Source of the DNA: a bacterium BMS3Bbin10
GTDB lineage: Bacteria; Pseudomonadota; Alphaproteobacteria; Rhizobiales; Methyloligellaceae
DNA length: 35,613 nt
Assembly (NCBI GenBank): GCA_002897995.1
Contig: BDTT01000009.1
Span: 1-35,613, forward strand
Direction: 5' to 3'
Below, piece by piece: positions 15,645 through 24,788 of this stretch. Every line of letters begins with the position of its first letter. Position 1 is the first letter of the stretch. The notes beneath the pieces are model-generated. The model did no database searches. It saw only the letters and a list, made by a program, of their open reading frames with translations, and was not told the DNA's origin. The position numbers and the translations under genes were made by a program.

Positions 15645-15953
15645 ATGCCGATACTGCACACAGTCAACAAATCGCCGTTTGAGAAATCGACTTTCAAGAG
15701 CTGCCTCGATCATGCCAGGCCGGGAGATGCAGTGCTTCTGATCGAGGATGGCGTCTATGCCGCGACCAAGGGCACCGCGGCGGCCGGCCTCATCGCCGCC
15801 AGGAACGGCGATCTGGCGCTCTATGCGCTGGGGGCCGATCTCGCGGCCCGCGGGATTTCGGAAAAGTCGGTGATCGAGGGAATTTCAGTCGTCGATTATG
15901 GCGGCTTCGTCGATCTGGTCGCCGAACATGACGTCTCGCAGGCGTGGCTGTGA
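15645..15953 (+). CDS. dsrH: Sulfur transferase complex subunit DsrH (TusB-like)
   Basis: A 102-residue small subunit of the DsrEFH complex. The N-terminus MPILHTVNKSPFEKSTFKSC carries Cys20, matching the conserved cysteine of DsrH/TusB. The motif GDAVLLIEDGVYAAT is also typical. It lies 28 bases after dsrF and 50 before dsrC. Together with DsrE Cys78 it makes up the sulfur-relay residues of the complex. Confidence 0.95.
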   Translation: MPILHTVNKSPFEKSTFKSCLDHARPGDAVLLIEDGVYAATKGTAAAGLIAARNGDLALYALGADLAARGISEKSVIEGISVVDYGGFVDLVAEHDVSQAWL

Positions 15954-16003
15954 GCGCGGGTTGGAATTTGAATTCGCTTGAGACTTAAGACAGGAGAGAA
16001 CTG

Positions 16004-16339
16004 ATGGCTGCTTATCAGATGAACGGAACCACGGTCGAGCATGACGAGGAGGGGTATATCCTGGAACTCAACGCGTGGAGCGAGGAACTCGCAAAAGTGA
16101 TCGCTGAAGATGAAAAAATCGAAATGACCGACGAGCATTGGGAGGTGGTCAATTTTCTGCGCGATTATTACGAGGAATATCAGATCGCTCCCGCCGTGCG
16201 CGTTCTCATCAAGCAGATCAAGAAGTCGATGGGCAAGGAAAAGGGGAACAACAAATATCTCTACGCCCTGTTCCCCTACGGTCCGGCCAAGCAGGCCTGT
16301 AAAATCGCCGGCCTTCCCAAGCCCACCGGCTGCGTCTGA
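16004..16339 (+). CDS. dsrC: DsrC, sulfur-carrying substrate protein of DsrAB
   Basis: A 111-residue protein ending KQACKIAGLPKPTGCV, the hallmark mobile arm of DsrC. Both redox cysteines are present: Cys99 and the penultimate Cys110, spaced by ten residues. It carries sulfur as a persulfide or trisulfide for oxidation by DsrAB and exchanges electrons with DsrMKJOP. The helical core contains HWEVVNFLRDYYEEY. CAGGAGAG lies upstream of the ATG. No second dsrC or truncated copy is seen in the window. Confidence 0.97.
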   Translation: MAAYQMNGTTVEHDEEGYILELNAWSEELAKVIAEDEKIEMTDEHWEVVNFLRDYYEEYQIAPAVRVLIKQIKKSMGKEKGNNKYLYALFPYGPAKQACKIAGLPKPTGCV

Positions 16340-16398
16340 TCGCATTTAAGGCGGGAGCGGTCCTGCCTGCAAGGGGGCGGTAGCCGAGGGGGAGACCG

Positions 16399-17142
16399 GT
16401 GCTTACGAGCCTATATGCAGTCTTGTTTTATGGCGCGACCATGGTGCTGGTCGCCGGCATCGCGTATCGGGTATGGCAATATTCGACCACACCCGCGCCC
16501 TTGAAGATCCCGACGACACCGGCGCCGCTGACGCGCGGCGGCGTTGCGGTGCGGCTGGCGCGCGAAGTCGTTTTGTTCGAAAGCCTGTTCAAGGCCAACA
16601 AGTGGATATGGCTGTTCGGCTGGGTCTTTCACGCGGGCCTTCTGCTCGTCCTTATGCGCCATCTGCGCTACTTCACCGAGCCGGTCTGGGGCTGGGTCGT
16701 GCTGATGCAGCCTGCGGGTCTTTACGCCAGCTTTGCGATGGTCGCGGGATTGCTGGGGCTGTGGGCGCGGCGCATCTTCGTGCCCCGCATCCGCTATATC
16801 AGCGCGCCGTCCGACCATCTGATGCTGGCGCTCCTTATCGCCATCGGCGTCAGCGGGCTGGCGATGAGATATGTCGCCCGCACCGATATCGTGGCGGTGA
16901 AGGCCTTCTTCCTCGGCCTCATCTATTTCGACTGGCAGCCGCTCCCCGCCGATCCGGTGCTCTTGATACATCTCACCCTGGTCGTGGCGCTGATGGTCAT
17001 CTTTCCGGTTTCCAAGCTGCTGCATGGCCCGGGTCTGTTTTTCAGCCCCTCGCGCAATCAGCCCGACGACGCGCGTGAGCGCCGTCATGTGGCGCCGTCC
17101 CTGACGACGCCGCTCCGGGCTGAAGCCGGCGCCAAGCGATAG
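16399..17142 (+). CDS. dsrM: DsrM, membrane b-type cytochrome subunit of DsrMKJOP
   Basis: A 247-residue NarI-like integral membrane protein with about five hydrophobic helices. Candidate haem ligands are the His pair in VFHAGLLLVLMRHLRYF (TM2) and the His residues in LIHLTLVVALMVIFPVSKLLHG (last TM). It conducts electrons between DsrK and the quinone pool or DsrJOP. The start is GTG at 16399 with GAGGGGGAG upstream. The gene is 16 bases before dsrK. The C-terminal tail is polar and variable. Confidence 0.95.
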   Translation: MLTSLYAVLFYGATMVLVAGIAYRVWQYSTTPAPLKIPTTPAPLTRGGVAVRLAREVVLFESLFKANKWIWLFGWVFHAGLLLVLMRHLRYFTEPVWGWVVLMQPAGLYASFAMVAGLLGLWARRIFVPRIRYISAPSDHLMLALLIAIGVSGLAMRYVARTDIVAVKAFFLGLIYFDWQPLPADPVLLIHLTLVVALMVIFPVSKLLHGPGLFFSPSRNQPDDARERRHVAPSLTTPLRAEAGAKR

Positions 17143-17158
17143 GCGGGGGGGAGCATCG

Positions 17159-18730
17159 GTGGTTGAACTCAAGATTAGACAGCCGGTTCCAGGGGAGGAG
17201 ATTCCCGACCCGGCCGCGATTCCGGCTCTCGTCCCCGGCGCAATGGCCCACTCCAGGCCCTATCTCGCCTCGCCGGAGCATCAGGAGGCGATCGGCTTTC
17301 CCGGCGAGCTCGTCGATGACTGGAAAGAACGGGCCATCGGCAAGCTCGGCGAGCTGGTCGCCAATTCACGGGCCCTGCGGGTCTATCTCGATACCTGCGT
17401 CAAATGCGGCGCCTGCACCGACAAGTGCCACTATTTCCTGGGCACCGGCGATCCCAAAAACATGCCGGTGGCGCGGCAGGACCTGTTGCGCAAGGTGTAC
17501 CGGCGCTATTTCACCTTCGCGGGAAAATATTTCCCCTGGCTGGTGGGCGCTGAGGACCTGACCGAAGAGGTGCTGGACGAGTGGTACTCCTACTTCCACC
17601 AATGCTCGCAATGCCGCCGCTGCTCGGTCTACTGCCCCTATGGCATCGATACCGCGGAGGTTTCGATGGCGGCGCGCGAGATCATGGACAGCGTCGGCAA
17701 GGGACAGAAATACTGCAATGAGATTATCGGCAAGGTCATGAAGTTCGGCAACAATCTGGGGCTTCAGGAAAAAGCCCACAGGGCCACGCTGGAGGACCTT
17801 GAAGAGGACATCGAGGACGAGACCGGCGTTGCGGTGCGCCTGCCGCTCGATGAAAAGGGCGCCGATATTCTCCTCGTTACGCCAAGCGCGGATTTCTTCG
17901 CCGAGCCGCATATCGATGGCCTCATCGGCTACGCCAAGGTTTTCCATCATGTCGGCGCCAGCTGGACCATAAGCTCATATGCGTCGGAAGCCGCCAATTT
18001 CGGCATGTTTATCGGCTCGCAGGACAATATGCGCGAGCTGATGCTGCGTATCCGCAAGGCGGCTGAAGACCTCGGCGTCAAGCGCATCATTTTCGGCGAA
18101 TGCGGGCACGCCTGGCGCGCCGCCTACAACTTCCTCGATACGCTCGCCGGGCCGTTCGATTTTCTCGACCGGAGATACCCGGTCCCGCAGCATATTTGCG
18201 AATATACCTATGATCTCATCCAGAAGGGCGCGCTGAATTTCGATAAGTCGCTGAACGACGATATCCGCCTGACCTTTCACGATTCCTGCAACGTCAGCCG
18301 CGCCTCGCGCATGGGCGACAAGCCGGGCGGGCAGTATGAAATTCCGCGGGCGATCCTGAGGGCTGTCTGCAACCATTTCTACGACATGCCGGCGGACACC
18401 ATCCGCGAGGCGACATTCTGCTGCGGCGGCGGCGGCGGACTGCTGACCGATGACCTGCTGGAGCTGCGCATCAAGGGCGCCCAGCCGCGCATGCGCGCCA
18501 TGCAACAGGTGGCGCAGGACCATGGCGTCACCCACATCGCCGCCATCTGCGCGATCTGCAAAACCCAGTTCGCCAAGGTGATGCCGGAATACGGTTTCGA
18601 AATGGACGATGTCGTGAGCGTTCATCAGATGGTCTCCAACGCAATACTCCTTGATGGGCAGAATACCGGCGGCGAGGAGGATGACGAGGACGGCGAGGAC
18701 GGCGCGGAGAGGGCGGTGTCCGGCGGTTGA
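17159..18730 (+). CDS. dsrK: DsrK, HdrD-like iron-sulfur subunit of DsrMKJOP
   Basis: A 523-residue cytoplasmic-face subunit related to heterodisulfide reductase HdrD. Two [4Fe-4S] motifs are visible: C80-x2-C83-x2-C86-x3-C90 (CVKCGACTDKC) and C149-x2-C152-x2-C155-x3-C159 (CSQCRRCSVYCP). The CCG-type catalytic cluster motif is CCGGGGGLL (Cys421-422), with further cysteines in FGECGH and IAAICAICKTQ. It is thought to interact with DsrC thiols. The start is GTG at 17159 with a GGGGGGGAG ribosome-binding site. The last 25 residues are strikingly acidic (EEDDEDGEDG). The stop at 18730 is 23 bases before dsrL. Confidence 0.97.
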   Translation: MVELKIRQPVPGEEIPDPAAIPALVPGAMAHSRPYLASPEHQEAIGFPGELVDDWKERAIGKLGELVANSRALRVYLDTCVKCGACTDKCHYFLGTGDPKNMPVARQDLLRKVYRRYFTFAGKYFPWLVGAEDLTEEVLDEWYSYFHQCSQCRRCSVYCPYGIDTAEVSMAAREIMDSVGKGQKYCNEIIGKVMKFGNNLGLQEKAHRATLEDLEEDIEDETGVAVRLPLDEKGADILLVTPSADFFAEPHIDGLIGYAKVFHHVGASWTISSYASEAANFGMFIGSQDNMRELMLRIRKAAEDLGVKRIIFGECGHAWRAAYNFLDTLAGPFDFLDRRYPVPQHICEYTYDLIQKGALNFDKSLNDDIRLTFHDSCNVSRASRMGDKPGGQYEIPRAILRAVCNHFYDMPADTIREATFCCGGGGGLLTDDLLELRIKGAQPRMRAMQQVAQDHGVTHIAAICAICKTQFAKVMPEYGFEMDDVVSVHQMVSNAILLDGQNTGGEEDDEDGEDGAERAVSGG

Positions 18731-18753
18731 GCCGAACCAGGCGAGGAGTGAGA

Positions 18754-20697
18754 ATGGACGATTTAGCCACAACGCAGCCCACCTTCCGCAGATATGAGGA
18801 AGGCGAAACCGCGGCCGACGTCGATCTTGAAGACAGGATCTTTCAGGCGGATTACAGCTACAAGTGCCCCACTTATGTGCACAAGACGCCCCCCTGTCAG
18901 GGCAGCTGCCCCTCGGGCCATGAAGTTCGCGGCTGGCTGGCCATCGCGCGCGGAATGGACAAACCCCCGCAAGAGGGCATGAGCTGGCAGGAATATGCCT
19001 TCCAGCGCATGGTCGAGGCCAATCCTTTCCCGGCGACAATGGGACGGGTTTGCCCGGCGCCCTGCGAGGACGGCTGCAACCGCAACGAAGTCGACGAAAC
19101 CGTCGGCATCAACGCGGTCGAGCAATATATCGGCGACTGGGCCAATGACAACAATCTGAAACTCCCCTCGCCGGGCAGGGATACCGGCAAGAAGGTGGCC
19201 GTCATCGGCAGCGGGCCGGCGGGTCTCACCGCCGCCTATTTTCTGCGCTGCAAGGGTCACGCCGTGACGATCTTCGAGGCGCAGGACAAGCTCGGCGGAA
19301 TGATGCGCTACGGCATCCCCAGCTACCGCACGCCGCGCGACATGCTGGACATCGAGATCGGCCGCATCATCGATTTGGGCGTGGAGGTGAAAACCGGCGT
19401 TCGCGTGGGAGACGATGTGTCGCTTGAAGCCCTTGAGAAGGATTTCGATGCGATCTTCTGGGGGATTGGCGCGCAGATCGGCCGCCCCCTGCCGATCCCC
19501 GGCTTCGATGCCGACAATTGCGTCACCGGCGTCGAATTTCTCGATGCGTTCAACCAGGGCTGGGTGCTTTCGACCGCGAAAAAAATCGTGGTCGTCGGCG
19601 GCGGCGACACCTCCGTGGACGTGGCCTCGGTCGCGCGCCGGATCGGCCATATTTCCCACCTGGCCGAAAAGGACCGCGCCGGCAGCGCCGTGCTCGGTCA
19701 AACCGCCCATGACGTTGCCGGAACCGCATCGCGCGAAGGCGTAAAAGCGGTCCTGACCTCGCTGTTCCCGATCGAGGAAATGACGGCCGCCGAGCATGAG
19801 CGCGACGATGCGCTGCGCGAAGGCGTGGAAATCAGGGGCGGCGTGCTGCCGCTCGAGGTCATCAAGGACGACCAGGGGCGCGTCGCCGGGCTCAAATTAT
19901 GCGAATGCGAGATGGACGGCATGAATCCGATCGCCAAAGAGGGGACCGAATTCGAGATCGAATGCGATCTGATCGTCTCGGCAATCGGCCAGATGGGCGA
20001 TATGACCGGCATCGAAACACTCGACAACGGCCATGGTTTCATCGCCACCGATCCGCTCTACAAGGTGAAGGAGCAGAACAAGCATTTCGCCGGCGGCGAC
20101 ATTATCCGCCCGCACCTTCTGACGACAGCCGTCGGTCACGGCCGTATCGCCGCGGAAAATATCGACCATTTCCTGGCCGGTGAGCCGGCCGGCAAACGCC
20201 CGAAGGTGGACGTGCACCATTTCAATCTGCTGAACGAGCTGCATCAGCGCGGGCTGGACCCGGAGGAATATGAAGGCGGACAGCGGCGCGGAACCTCCAC
20301 GGGCGATTTCGCGGTTCACAACTACGAAGACCGTTCGGCGACGCAGATCATCACCCATGACGAACTCTTCAAGGGCCACTTCGAATATGAGCCCCAGGAG
20401 AAGCGGCGGCAGGTCGAGATCACCGGCGATGAAGTGCTCGGCAATTTCGAGGAGCGGATCAAGGGTTTCACCGAGGAACAGGCCCGGAAAGAGGGCATCC
20501 GCTGCATGGGTTGCGGCATGTGCCTAGAGTGCAACAACTGCGTGATCTATTGCCCGCAGGAAGCGGTCTTCCGCGTCAAGAAAGACGAAAGAGCCGTGGG
20601 CCGCTACGTCGATACGGATTATTCGAAATGCATCGGCTGCCATATCTGTATGGATGTCTGCCCCTCCGGTTACATCAAAATGGGGCTTGGGGAGTAG
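18754..20697 (+). CDS. dsrL: DsrL, iron-sulfur flavoprotein NAD(P)H oxidoreductase
   Basis: A 647-residue protein related to the small subunit of glutamate synthase. N-terminal Fe-S ligands are Cys38, 48, 52, 100, 104 and 108. The FAD motif is VIGSGPAGL (about residues 150-158) and the NAD(P) site is VVVGGGDTSVDVAS. The YRTPR motif at 191-195 (GIPSYRTPRD) is, as I recall, characteristic of DsrL-1 of sulfur oxidisers. A C-terminal ferredoxin domain holds CMGCGMCLECNNCVIYCP and CIGCHICMDVCPSG. It couples DsrAB-driven sulfur oxidation to NAD+ reduction. ATG 18754 is preferred over upstream TTG 18727 because GAGGAG lies just before it. Confidence 0.97.
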   Translation: MDDLATTQPTFRRYEEGETAADVDLEDRIFQADYSYKCPTYVHKTPPCQGSCPSGHEVRGWLAIARGMDKPPQEGMSWQEYAFQRMVEANPFPATMGRVCPAPCEDGCNRNEVDETVGINAVEQYIGDWANDNNLKLPSPGRDTGKKVAVIGSGPAGLTAAYFLRCKGHAVTIFEAQDKLGGMMRYGIPSYRTPRDMLDIEIGRIIDLGVEVKTGVRVGDDVSLEALEKDFDAIFWGIGAQIGRPLPIPGFDADNCVTGVEFLDAFNQGWVLSTAKKIVVVGGGDTSVDVASVARRIGHISHLAEKDRAGSAVLGQTAHDVAGTASREGVKAVLTSLFPIEEMTAAEHERDDALREGVEIRGGVLPLEVIKDDQGRVAGLKLCECEMDGMNPIAKEGTEFEIECDLIVSAIGQMGDMTGIETLDNGHGFIATDPLYKVKEQNKHFAGGDIIRPHLLTTAVGHGRIAAENIDHFLAGEPAGKRPKVDVHHFNLLNELHQRGLDPEEYEGGQRRGTSTGDFAVHNYEDRSATQIITHDELFKGHFEYEPQEKRRQVEITGDEVLGNFEERIKGFTEEQARKEGIRCMGCGMCLECNNCVIYCPQEAVFRVKKDERAVGRYVDTDYSKCIGCHICMDVCPSGYIKMGLGE

Positions 20698-20703
20698 CAG
20701 ATC

Positions 20704-21186
20704 ATGCCGGTACGGGCGTTCCATTTCCTTTTCCTGGCGGCGCTGCCGGCATTCGCTCTCGTTTACACCGCGCTGGGCGCCCCTCCCGCCGCCGCGCAAG
20801 AGCTGCCTTCGAGCCGCGTGTTCGTGCCCGCGCCGCCCAAGGGCAAGGGCGACAAATGCATTGCCGACAAGGACTTCATGCGCCGCAACCATATGAAAAT
20901 ACTCGAGCATCAGCGCGATCAGACGGTCTATGACGGCGTTCGCATAAAACGGACCAGTCTCAAGGAATGCGTCGCCTGTCATGTGGTGAACGGGCCGGAC
21001 GCGCTGCCTCTGACGTCGGAGAGCCCCAAGTATTTTTGCCGTGTGTGTCATGATTATGCGGCGGTCAAGGTCGACTGTTTCGAATGCCACGTCTCGCGGC
21101 CGCCGGTCGCCAAGGCGGCGGGCCTGCCGGCCGGCGAGAAAGAGCGCGACGCCCTTGCCTCTTTTCTGAAGGAGGGGCGCCAATGA
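20704..21186 (+). CDS. dsrJ: DsrJ, periplasmic triheme cytochrome c
   Basis: A 160-residue exported cytochrome with a signal sequence or anchor (residues 5-31, ending PPAAAQ) and three CxxCH haem sites: CVACH (89-93), CRVCH (112-116) and CFECH (125-129). DsrJ haems are known for unusual ligation, including a Cys ligand; Cys52 (GDKCIADKDFM) in the N-terminal part is the candidate here. It forms the periplasmic part of DsrMKJOP. GGGGAG precedes the ATG. Its stop overlaps the dsrO start as ATGA. Confidence 0.95.
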   Translation: MPVRAFHFLFLAALPAFALVYTALGAPPAAAQELPSSRVFVPAPPKGKGDKCIADKDFMRRNHMKILEHQRDQTVYDGVRIKRTSLKECVACHVVNGPDALPLTSESPKYFCRVCHDYAAVKVDCFECHVSRPPVAKAAGLPAGEKERDALASFLKEGRQ

Positions 21187-21974
21187 CCGCAACGCGGAAC
21201 AACCCGTTCCTGCGCGATAAGCCCGCGCCGGACGATGTTCCGGAGAGGGGACGCCGCGATGTGTTGCGCGCGCTGGCGGCGGGAGTTGGCCTCGCCCTGG
21301 CTCCGGGCGTCACGCTCTATGCCTTCGGCGGCCCCGCCGAGGCCCGCGCGCCCGGCGATCCGGTTTCTTCGAAAGTGCGCTGGGGCCTGCTGATCGACGT
21401 GAACAAATGCGCCGATGGATGCACCAGATGCGTGACCGCCTGCTCGACGGAAAATGGCTGGTCGGATACCGGCCATCCCCTGACCGACGCCCAGTGGATT
21501 CGCAAGGTCAAGGTGACCGATCCCAAAACCGGGGCGTCACGGTCGCTGCCGGTGATGTGTCAGCATTGCGCCGAGCCGCCCTGCGTCGATGTGTGCCCGA
21601 CGGGAGCGTCCTTCAAGCGCGCCGACGGGATCGTTCTCGTCGACAAGCATATCTGCATCGGCTGCCGCTATTGCATGATGGCCTGCCCTTACAATGCGCG
21701 CTCCTTCATTCATGAGTCTCTGAAGGACCAGAAGCCCTACGCGCCGCGCGGCAAGGGCACGGTGGAGAGCTGCACGCTTTGCGTTCACCGTATCGACGCG
21801 GGGCGCATCCCGGCCTGCGTGGAGGCCTGCCCGGCGGAAGGCGGCGGCGCCCTGGCGTTCGGCGATCTCAACGATCCGGCGGCCGAGATTTCACAGCGCA
21901 TCGCGAAATACGCCAGCGCGCAGATACGCGCCGACCTGGGGACAGACCCCGGCGTGCGCTACCAGAACCTGTAG
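21183..21974 (+). CDS. dsrO: DsrO, periplasmic ferredoxin-like iron-sulfur subunit
   Basis: A 263-residue polyferredoxin subunit exported through the Tat pathway: the twin arginines are in GRRDVLRALAAGVGLAL (Arg24-Arg25). Four cysteine groups are visible: CADGCTRCVTAC, CQHCAEPPCVDVCP, CIGCRYCMMACP and CTLCVHRIDAGRIPACVEACP, enough for up to four [4Fe-4S] clusters. It passes electrons between DsrJ and DsrP. The start ATG 21183 overlaps the dsrJ stop; a longer frame from 21084 lies inside dsrJ. Confidence 0.96.
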   Translation: MTATRNNPFLRDKPAPDDVPERGRRDVLRALAAGVGLALAPGVTLYAFGGPAEARAPGDPVSSKVRWGLLIDVNKCADGCTRCVTACSTENGWSDTGHPLTDAQWIRKVKVTDPKTGASRSLPVMCQHCAEPPCVDVCPTGASFKRADGIVLVDKHICIGCRYCMMACPYNARSFIHESLKDQKPYAPRGKGTVESCTLCVHRIDAGRIPACVEACPAEGGGALAFGDLNDPAAEISQRIAKYASAQIRADLGTDPGVRYQNL

Positions 21975-21990
21975 GGAAACGAGAAAACCA

Positions 21991-23214
21991 ATGGCGCGAG
22001 TTGTTTACAGGGAGATCGAAGGCGGCGCGGGTTTCGCCGGCCTGCTCGCCATCCTCGTGGCATTCACCCTCACGGGGATCGCAAGCGCCTGGTATATGGA
22101 GCATTACGGCCACATCGTCACCGGCATGAACAACCGGATCGTCTGGGGCATGCCCCATGTGTTCGCGGTATTCCTGATTGTTACGGCTTCCGGCGTTCTC
22201 AATGTCGCGTCGCTCGGCTCGGTATTCGGGCGGACGCCTTACAAGCCGATGGCGCGGCTTTCCGGGCTTCTGGCGATCGCCTTTCTAGTTGGCGGACTGG
22301 CGGTTCTGGTGCTGGATCTGGGCCGGCCCGACCGGCTCATCGTCGCCATGACGAAATATAATCTCAAATCGATCTTCGCCTGGAACATCTTCCTCTACAT
22401 CGGATTTCTGGTTGTGGTGGCGGCCTATCTGTTCGTTCAGATGGAGCGCCGCATGAACCGTTTTGCGCCCTCGGTCGGCTGGTTCGCCTTCATCTGGCGT
22501 CTGGTTCTCACCACCGGCACGGGCTCGATCTTCGGCTGGCTTGTCGCGCGCCAGGCCTATGACGCGGCGGTGATGGCGCCTTTGTTCATCGCCATGTCGC
22601 TGTCCTTCGGGCTGGCGGCGTTTCTGCTGGTCACAATGACGGTCTACGGTTTGACCGGGCGCCCGCTCGGGGTCCATATCCTGAACCGGCTGGCCCGGCT
22701 GCTCGGGATTTTCGCCGCGGCGGTTCTGTATTTCACCGCGCTTCAGCATCTGACGAACCTCTATGCCGCCGAGCATGCGGGCGTGGAGCGGTTTATTCTC
22801 CTGGAGGGCGGCATTTACACGGCGTTGTTCTGGATCGTTCAGGTGGTGCTGGGCGGGGTCGTGCCGATCGCGCTGGTGTATATTCCCGCAACGGCCAGGA
22901 CCTGGACGGGCATCGCCGCGGCGTCGGCGCTGGTGATCGCCGGAGGTCTGGCCCAGATTTACGTGATCATCGTCGGCGGGCAGGCCTATCCGCTGATCCT
23001 GTTCCCCGGCATGGAGGTGCAGAGCAGCTATCAGGACGGCGTGGTGGCGGCCTATATGCCAAGCCTCGCCGAGATCGGACTGGGGGTCGGCGGCGTGGCC
23101 TTTGCACTGGCCATCGCGGCCGTGGGCATGAAGGTCCTGCGGTTTCTTCCCGACAGCTTGAGCGATGACGCGCTTGACCCGCATCGCCAGCCCGCGCGGG
23201 CGGTGAACACATGA
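21991..23214 (+). CDS. dsrP: DsrP, NrfD-like integral membrane subunit
   Basis: A 407-residue polytopic protein of the NrfD/PsrC family with about ten hydrophobic helices. Conserved-looking parts are GMPHVFAVFLIVTASGVLNVAS near the N-terminus and LDLGRPDR (after TM3), a usual NrfD signature. It likely exchanges electrons with the quinone pool in partnership with DsrO. The stop at 23212-23214 overlaps the ATG of a 44-codon frame that precedes dsrN. No loss of helices is seen. Confidence 0.95.
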   Translation: MARVVYREIEGGAGFAGLLAILVAFTLTGIASAWYMEHYGHIVTGMNNRIVWGMPHVFAVFLIVTASGVLNVASLGSVFGRTPYKPMARLSGLLAIAFLVGGLAVLVLDLGRPDRLIVAMTKYNLKSIFAWNIFLYIGFLVVVAAYLFVQMERRMNRFAPSVGWFAFIWRLVLTTGTGSIFGWLVARQAYDAAVMAPLFIAMSLSFGLAAFLLVTMTVYGLTGRPLGVHILNRLARLLGIFAAAVLYFTALQHLTNLYAAEHAGVERFILLEGGIYTALFWIVQVVLGGVVPIALVYIPATARTWTGIAAASALVIAGGLAQIYVIIVGGQAYPLILFPGMEVQSSYQDGVVAAYMPSLAEIGLGVGGVAFALAIAAVGMKVLRFLPDSLSDDALDPHRQPARAVNT

Positions 23215-23345
23215 CGCCGGCCAAGGATGATAACGCCATGAGCGGGACGCACCCCTTCGCCCGCTTCGCCGCCATCGCCGGGCGCGGCAAGGCGCAATCC
23301 CCGTGGCGGGACCGGGACTGGGGCCGGTTCCCGGTGGTGGCGTAG
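23211..23345 (+). CDS. 44-aa ORF between dsrP and dsrN, possible remnant of a TrpD/YbiB-like glycosyltransferase gene
   Basis: ATG at 23211 overlaps the dsrP stop (ATGA) and the TAG stop lies two bases before the dsrN ATG, so it fills the gap exactly. The peptide starts MTPAKDDNAM and contains HPFARFAAIAGRGK, which resembles the conserved N-terminus of anthranilate-phosphoribosyltransferase-like (YbiB-type) proteins. The usual continuation (charged helix with RxLTxxEA) is absent; instead the frame ends after SPWRDRDWGRFPVVA. It may be a truncated gene whose overlap still serves to couple dsrP to dsrN translation. The similarity is recalled, not computed; a chance frame is possible. Confidence 0.4.
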   Translation: MTPAKDDNAMSGTHPFARFAAIAGRGKAQSPWRDRDWGRFPVVA

Positions 23346-23347
23346 AG

Positions 23348-24757
23348 ATGGCCCACCTTTATCTGTCGGCGGCTCACAAATCCTCGGGCAAGACCAGCGT
23401 CGCCATCGGTCTGCTGGCGGCCTATTCGGAACGCGGCATGGCGATCGCGCCCTTCAAGAAGGGTCCGGACTATATCGACCCGATGTGGCTGACGCGCGCC
23501 GCGGGGCGGGCCTGCTATAATCTCGACTATAATACCCAGCGCGATGACGAAATTCTCGCGCTGTTCGCGCGTCATGCGAATGGCGCCGGGTTCGCTCTGA
23601 TCGAAGGCAACAAGGGGCTTTATGACGGGCTCGACCCCAGGGGCAGCGATTGCAATGCGGCTCTGGCCAAGCTTCTGCGGACGCCGGTCATTCTCGTTCT
23701 CGATACCGAGGGGGTCACGCGCGGGCTCGTCCCGCTGGTTCTGGGGTATCAGGCGTTCGACAGGGATGTCCGCATTGAGGGCATCATCCTGAACCGGGTC
23801 GCCAGCGCGCGCCACGAGGACAAGCTGCGCGCCTCGCTGGAGCATTACACCGACATACCGCTTCTCGGAGCGATCGGCCGCCATGAGGCGCTCACCGTAA
23901 CCGAGCGCCATCTGGGCCTTACGACGCCGTGCGAGCTGGGTGCGGCCGACAGCAAGATCGCATGCCTGAAAATGGCGGTTACCGAGGGTGTCGATCTCGA
24001 CGCGGTTCTTGAGATTGCCGAAAGCGCGAGAGGTCCCGGCAAGACCCGGCTGCGCGGCGCGCCTGGCGCGCGCGCCGACATTCGCCTCGGCGTCGCCCGC
24101 GACGCGGCCTTCAGCTTCTATTACCAGGACGATCTCGAAGCGCTTGAAAGAGCCGGCGCGGAACTGGTGTTTTTCGACACGCTGGGGAGCGAGCGGCTGC
24201 CGCGCGTGGATGGGCTTTTCCTTGGCGGCGGCTTTCCCGAAACGCAGATGGGGGCGCTCGAGGCGAATGCGGGCCTGCGGGGCGAAATCCGTGAAGCGGC
24301 GCAGTCGGGACTGCCGGTCTATGCCGAATGCGGCGGCCTGATGTATCTGTGCCGCACGATTTCCTGGCGCAGCAAGTGCCGGGAGATGGTCGGCGCGCTG
24401 CCCTATGACGTGGTGATGCACTCCAGGCCTCAGGGGCGCGGTCTGGTCCAGCTTGAGGAAACCGGGAACGCACCGTGGCGGAGCAGCGCGCAGGCGCGGT
24501 TTCGCGCTCATGAGTTTCATTACGCGGCGCTCGAGAACGGTCCGGCCGATGCGGTCTACGCCTATCGCGTTCTGCGCGGGCGGGGCATCGACGGGAGCCA
24601 TGACGGTCTTGTGGTCGGCAACCTGCTGGCCAGTTTCTGTCATCTCAGAGACACCGGCCAGAACCACTGGGCCAGTCGCTTCGTGGCCTTCGTCCGGTCC
24701 TGCAAGGAGAGCTCGAACAAGGCGCGCCAACCCGTGGCGGCGGGCCTGCACCGGTAA
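23348..24757 (+). CDS. dsrN: DsrN, siroheme (cobyrinate-like) amidase
   Basis: A 469-residue protein of the cobyrinic acid a,c-diamide synthase (CbiA) family. The N-terminal P-loop-like motif is AHKSSGKTSVAIGL (about residues 9-22), followed by FKKGPDYIDP. The C-terminal class I glutamine amidotransferase-like domain has GGGFPETQ and the nucleophile segment YAECGGLMYL. In dsr operons this protein is proposed to amidate siroheme for DsrAB. ATG 23348 is chosen because the conserved HLYLSAAHKSSGK follows it; an in-frame start at 23303 adds 15 non-conserved residues. It is the last intact gene of the operon. Confidence 0.94.
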   Translation: MAHLYLSAAHKSSGKTSVAIGLLAAYSERGMAIAPFKKGPDYIDPMWLTRAAGRACYNLDYNTQRDDEILALFARHANGAGFALIEGNKGLYDGLDPRGSDCNAALAKLLRTPVILVLDTEGVTRGLVPLVLGYQAFDRDVRIEGIILNRVASARHEDKLRASLEHYTDIPLLGAIGRHEALTVTERHLGLTTPCELGAADSKIACLKMAVTEGVDLDAVLEIAESARGPGKTRLRGAPGARADIRLGVARDAAFSFYYQDDLEALERAGAELVFFDTLGSERLPRVDGLFLGGGFPETQMGALEANAGLRGEIREAAQSGLPVYAECGGLMYLCRTISWRSKCREMVGALPYDVVMHSRPQGRGLVQLEETGNAPWRSSAQARFRAHEFHYAALENGPADAVYAYRVLRGRGIDGSHDGLVVGNLLASFCHLRDTGQNHWASRFVAFVRSCKESSNKARQPVAAGLHR

Positions 24758-24788
24758 GACCAAGGGTCATTGATACCGGCTCATAGCC

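Noticed and set aside
22967-24763. 598-codon minus-strand frame
   Set aside because: Antisense to dsrP and dsrN, both clearly recognised; its composition is that of a shadow frame.
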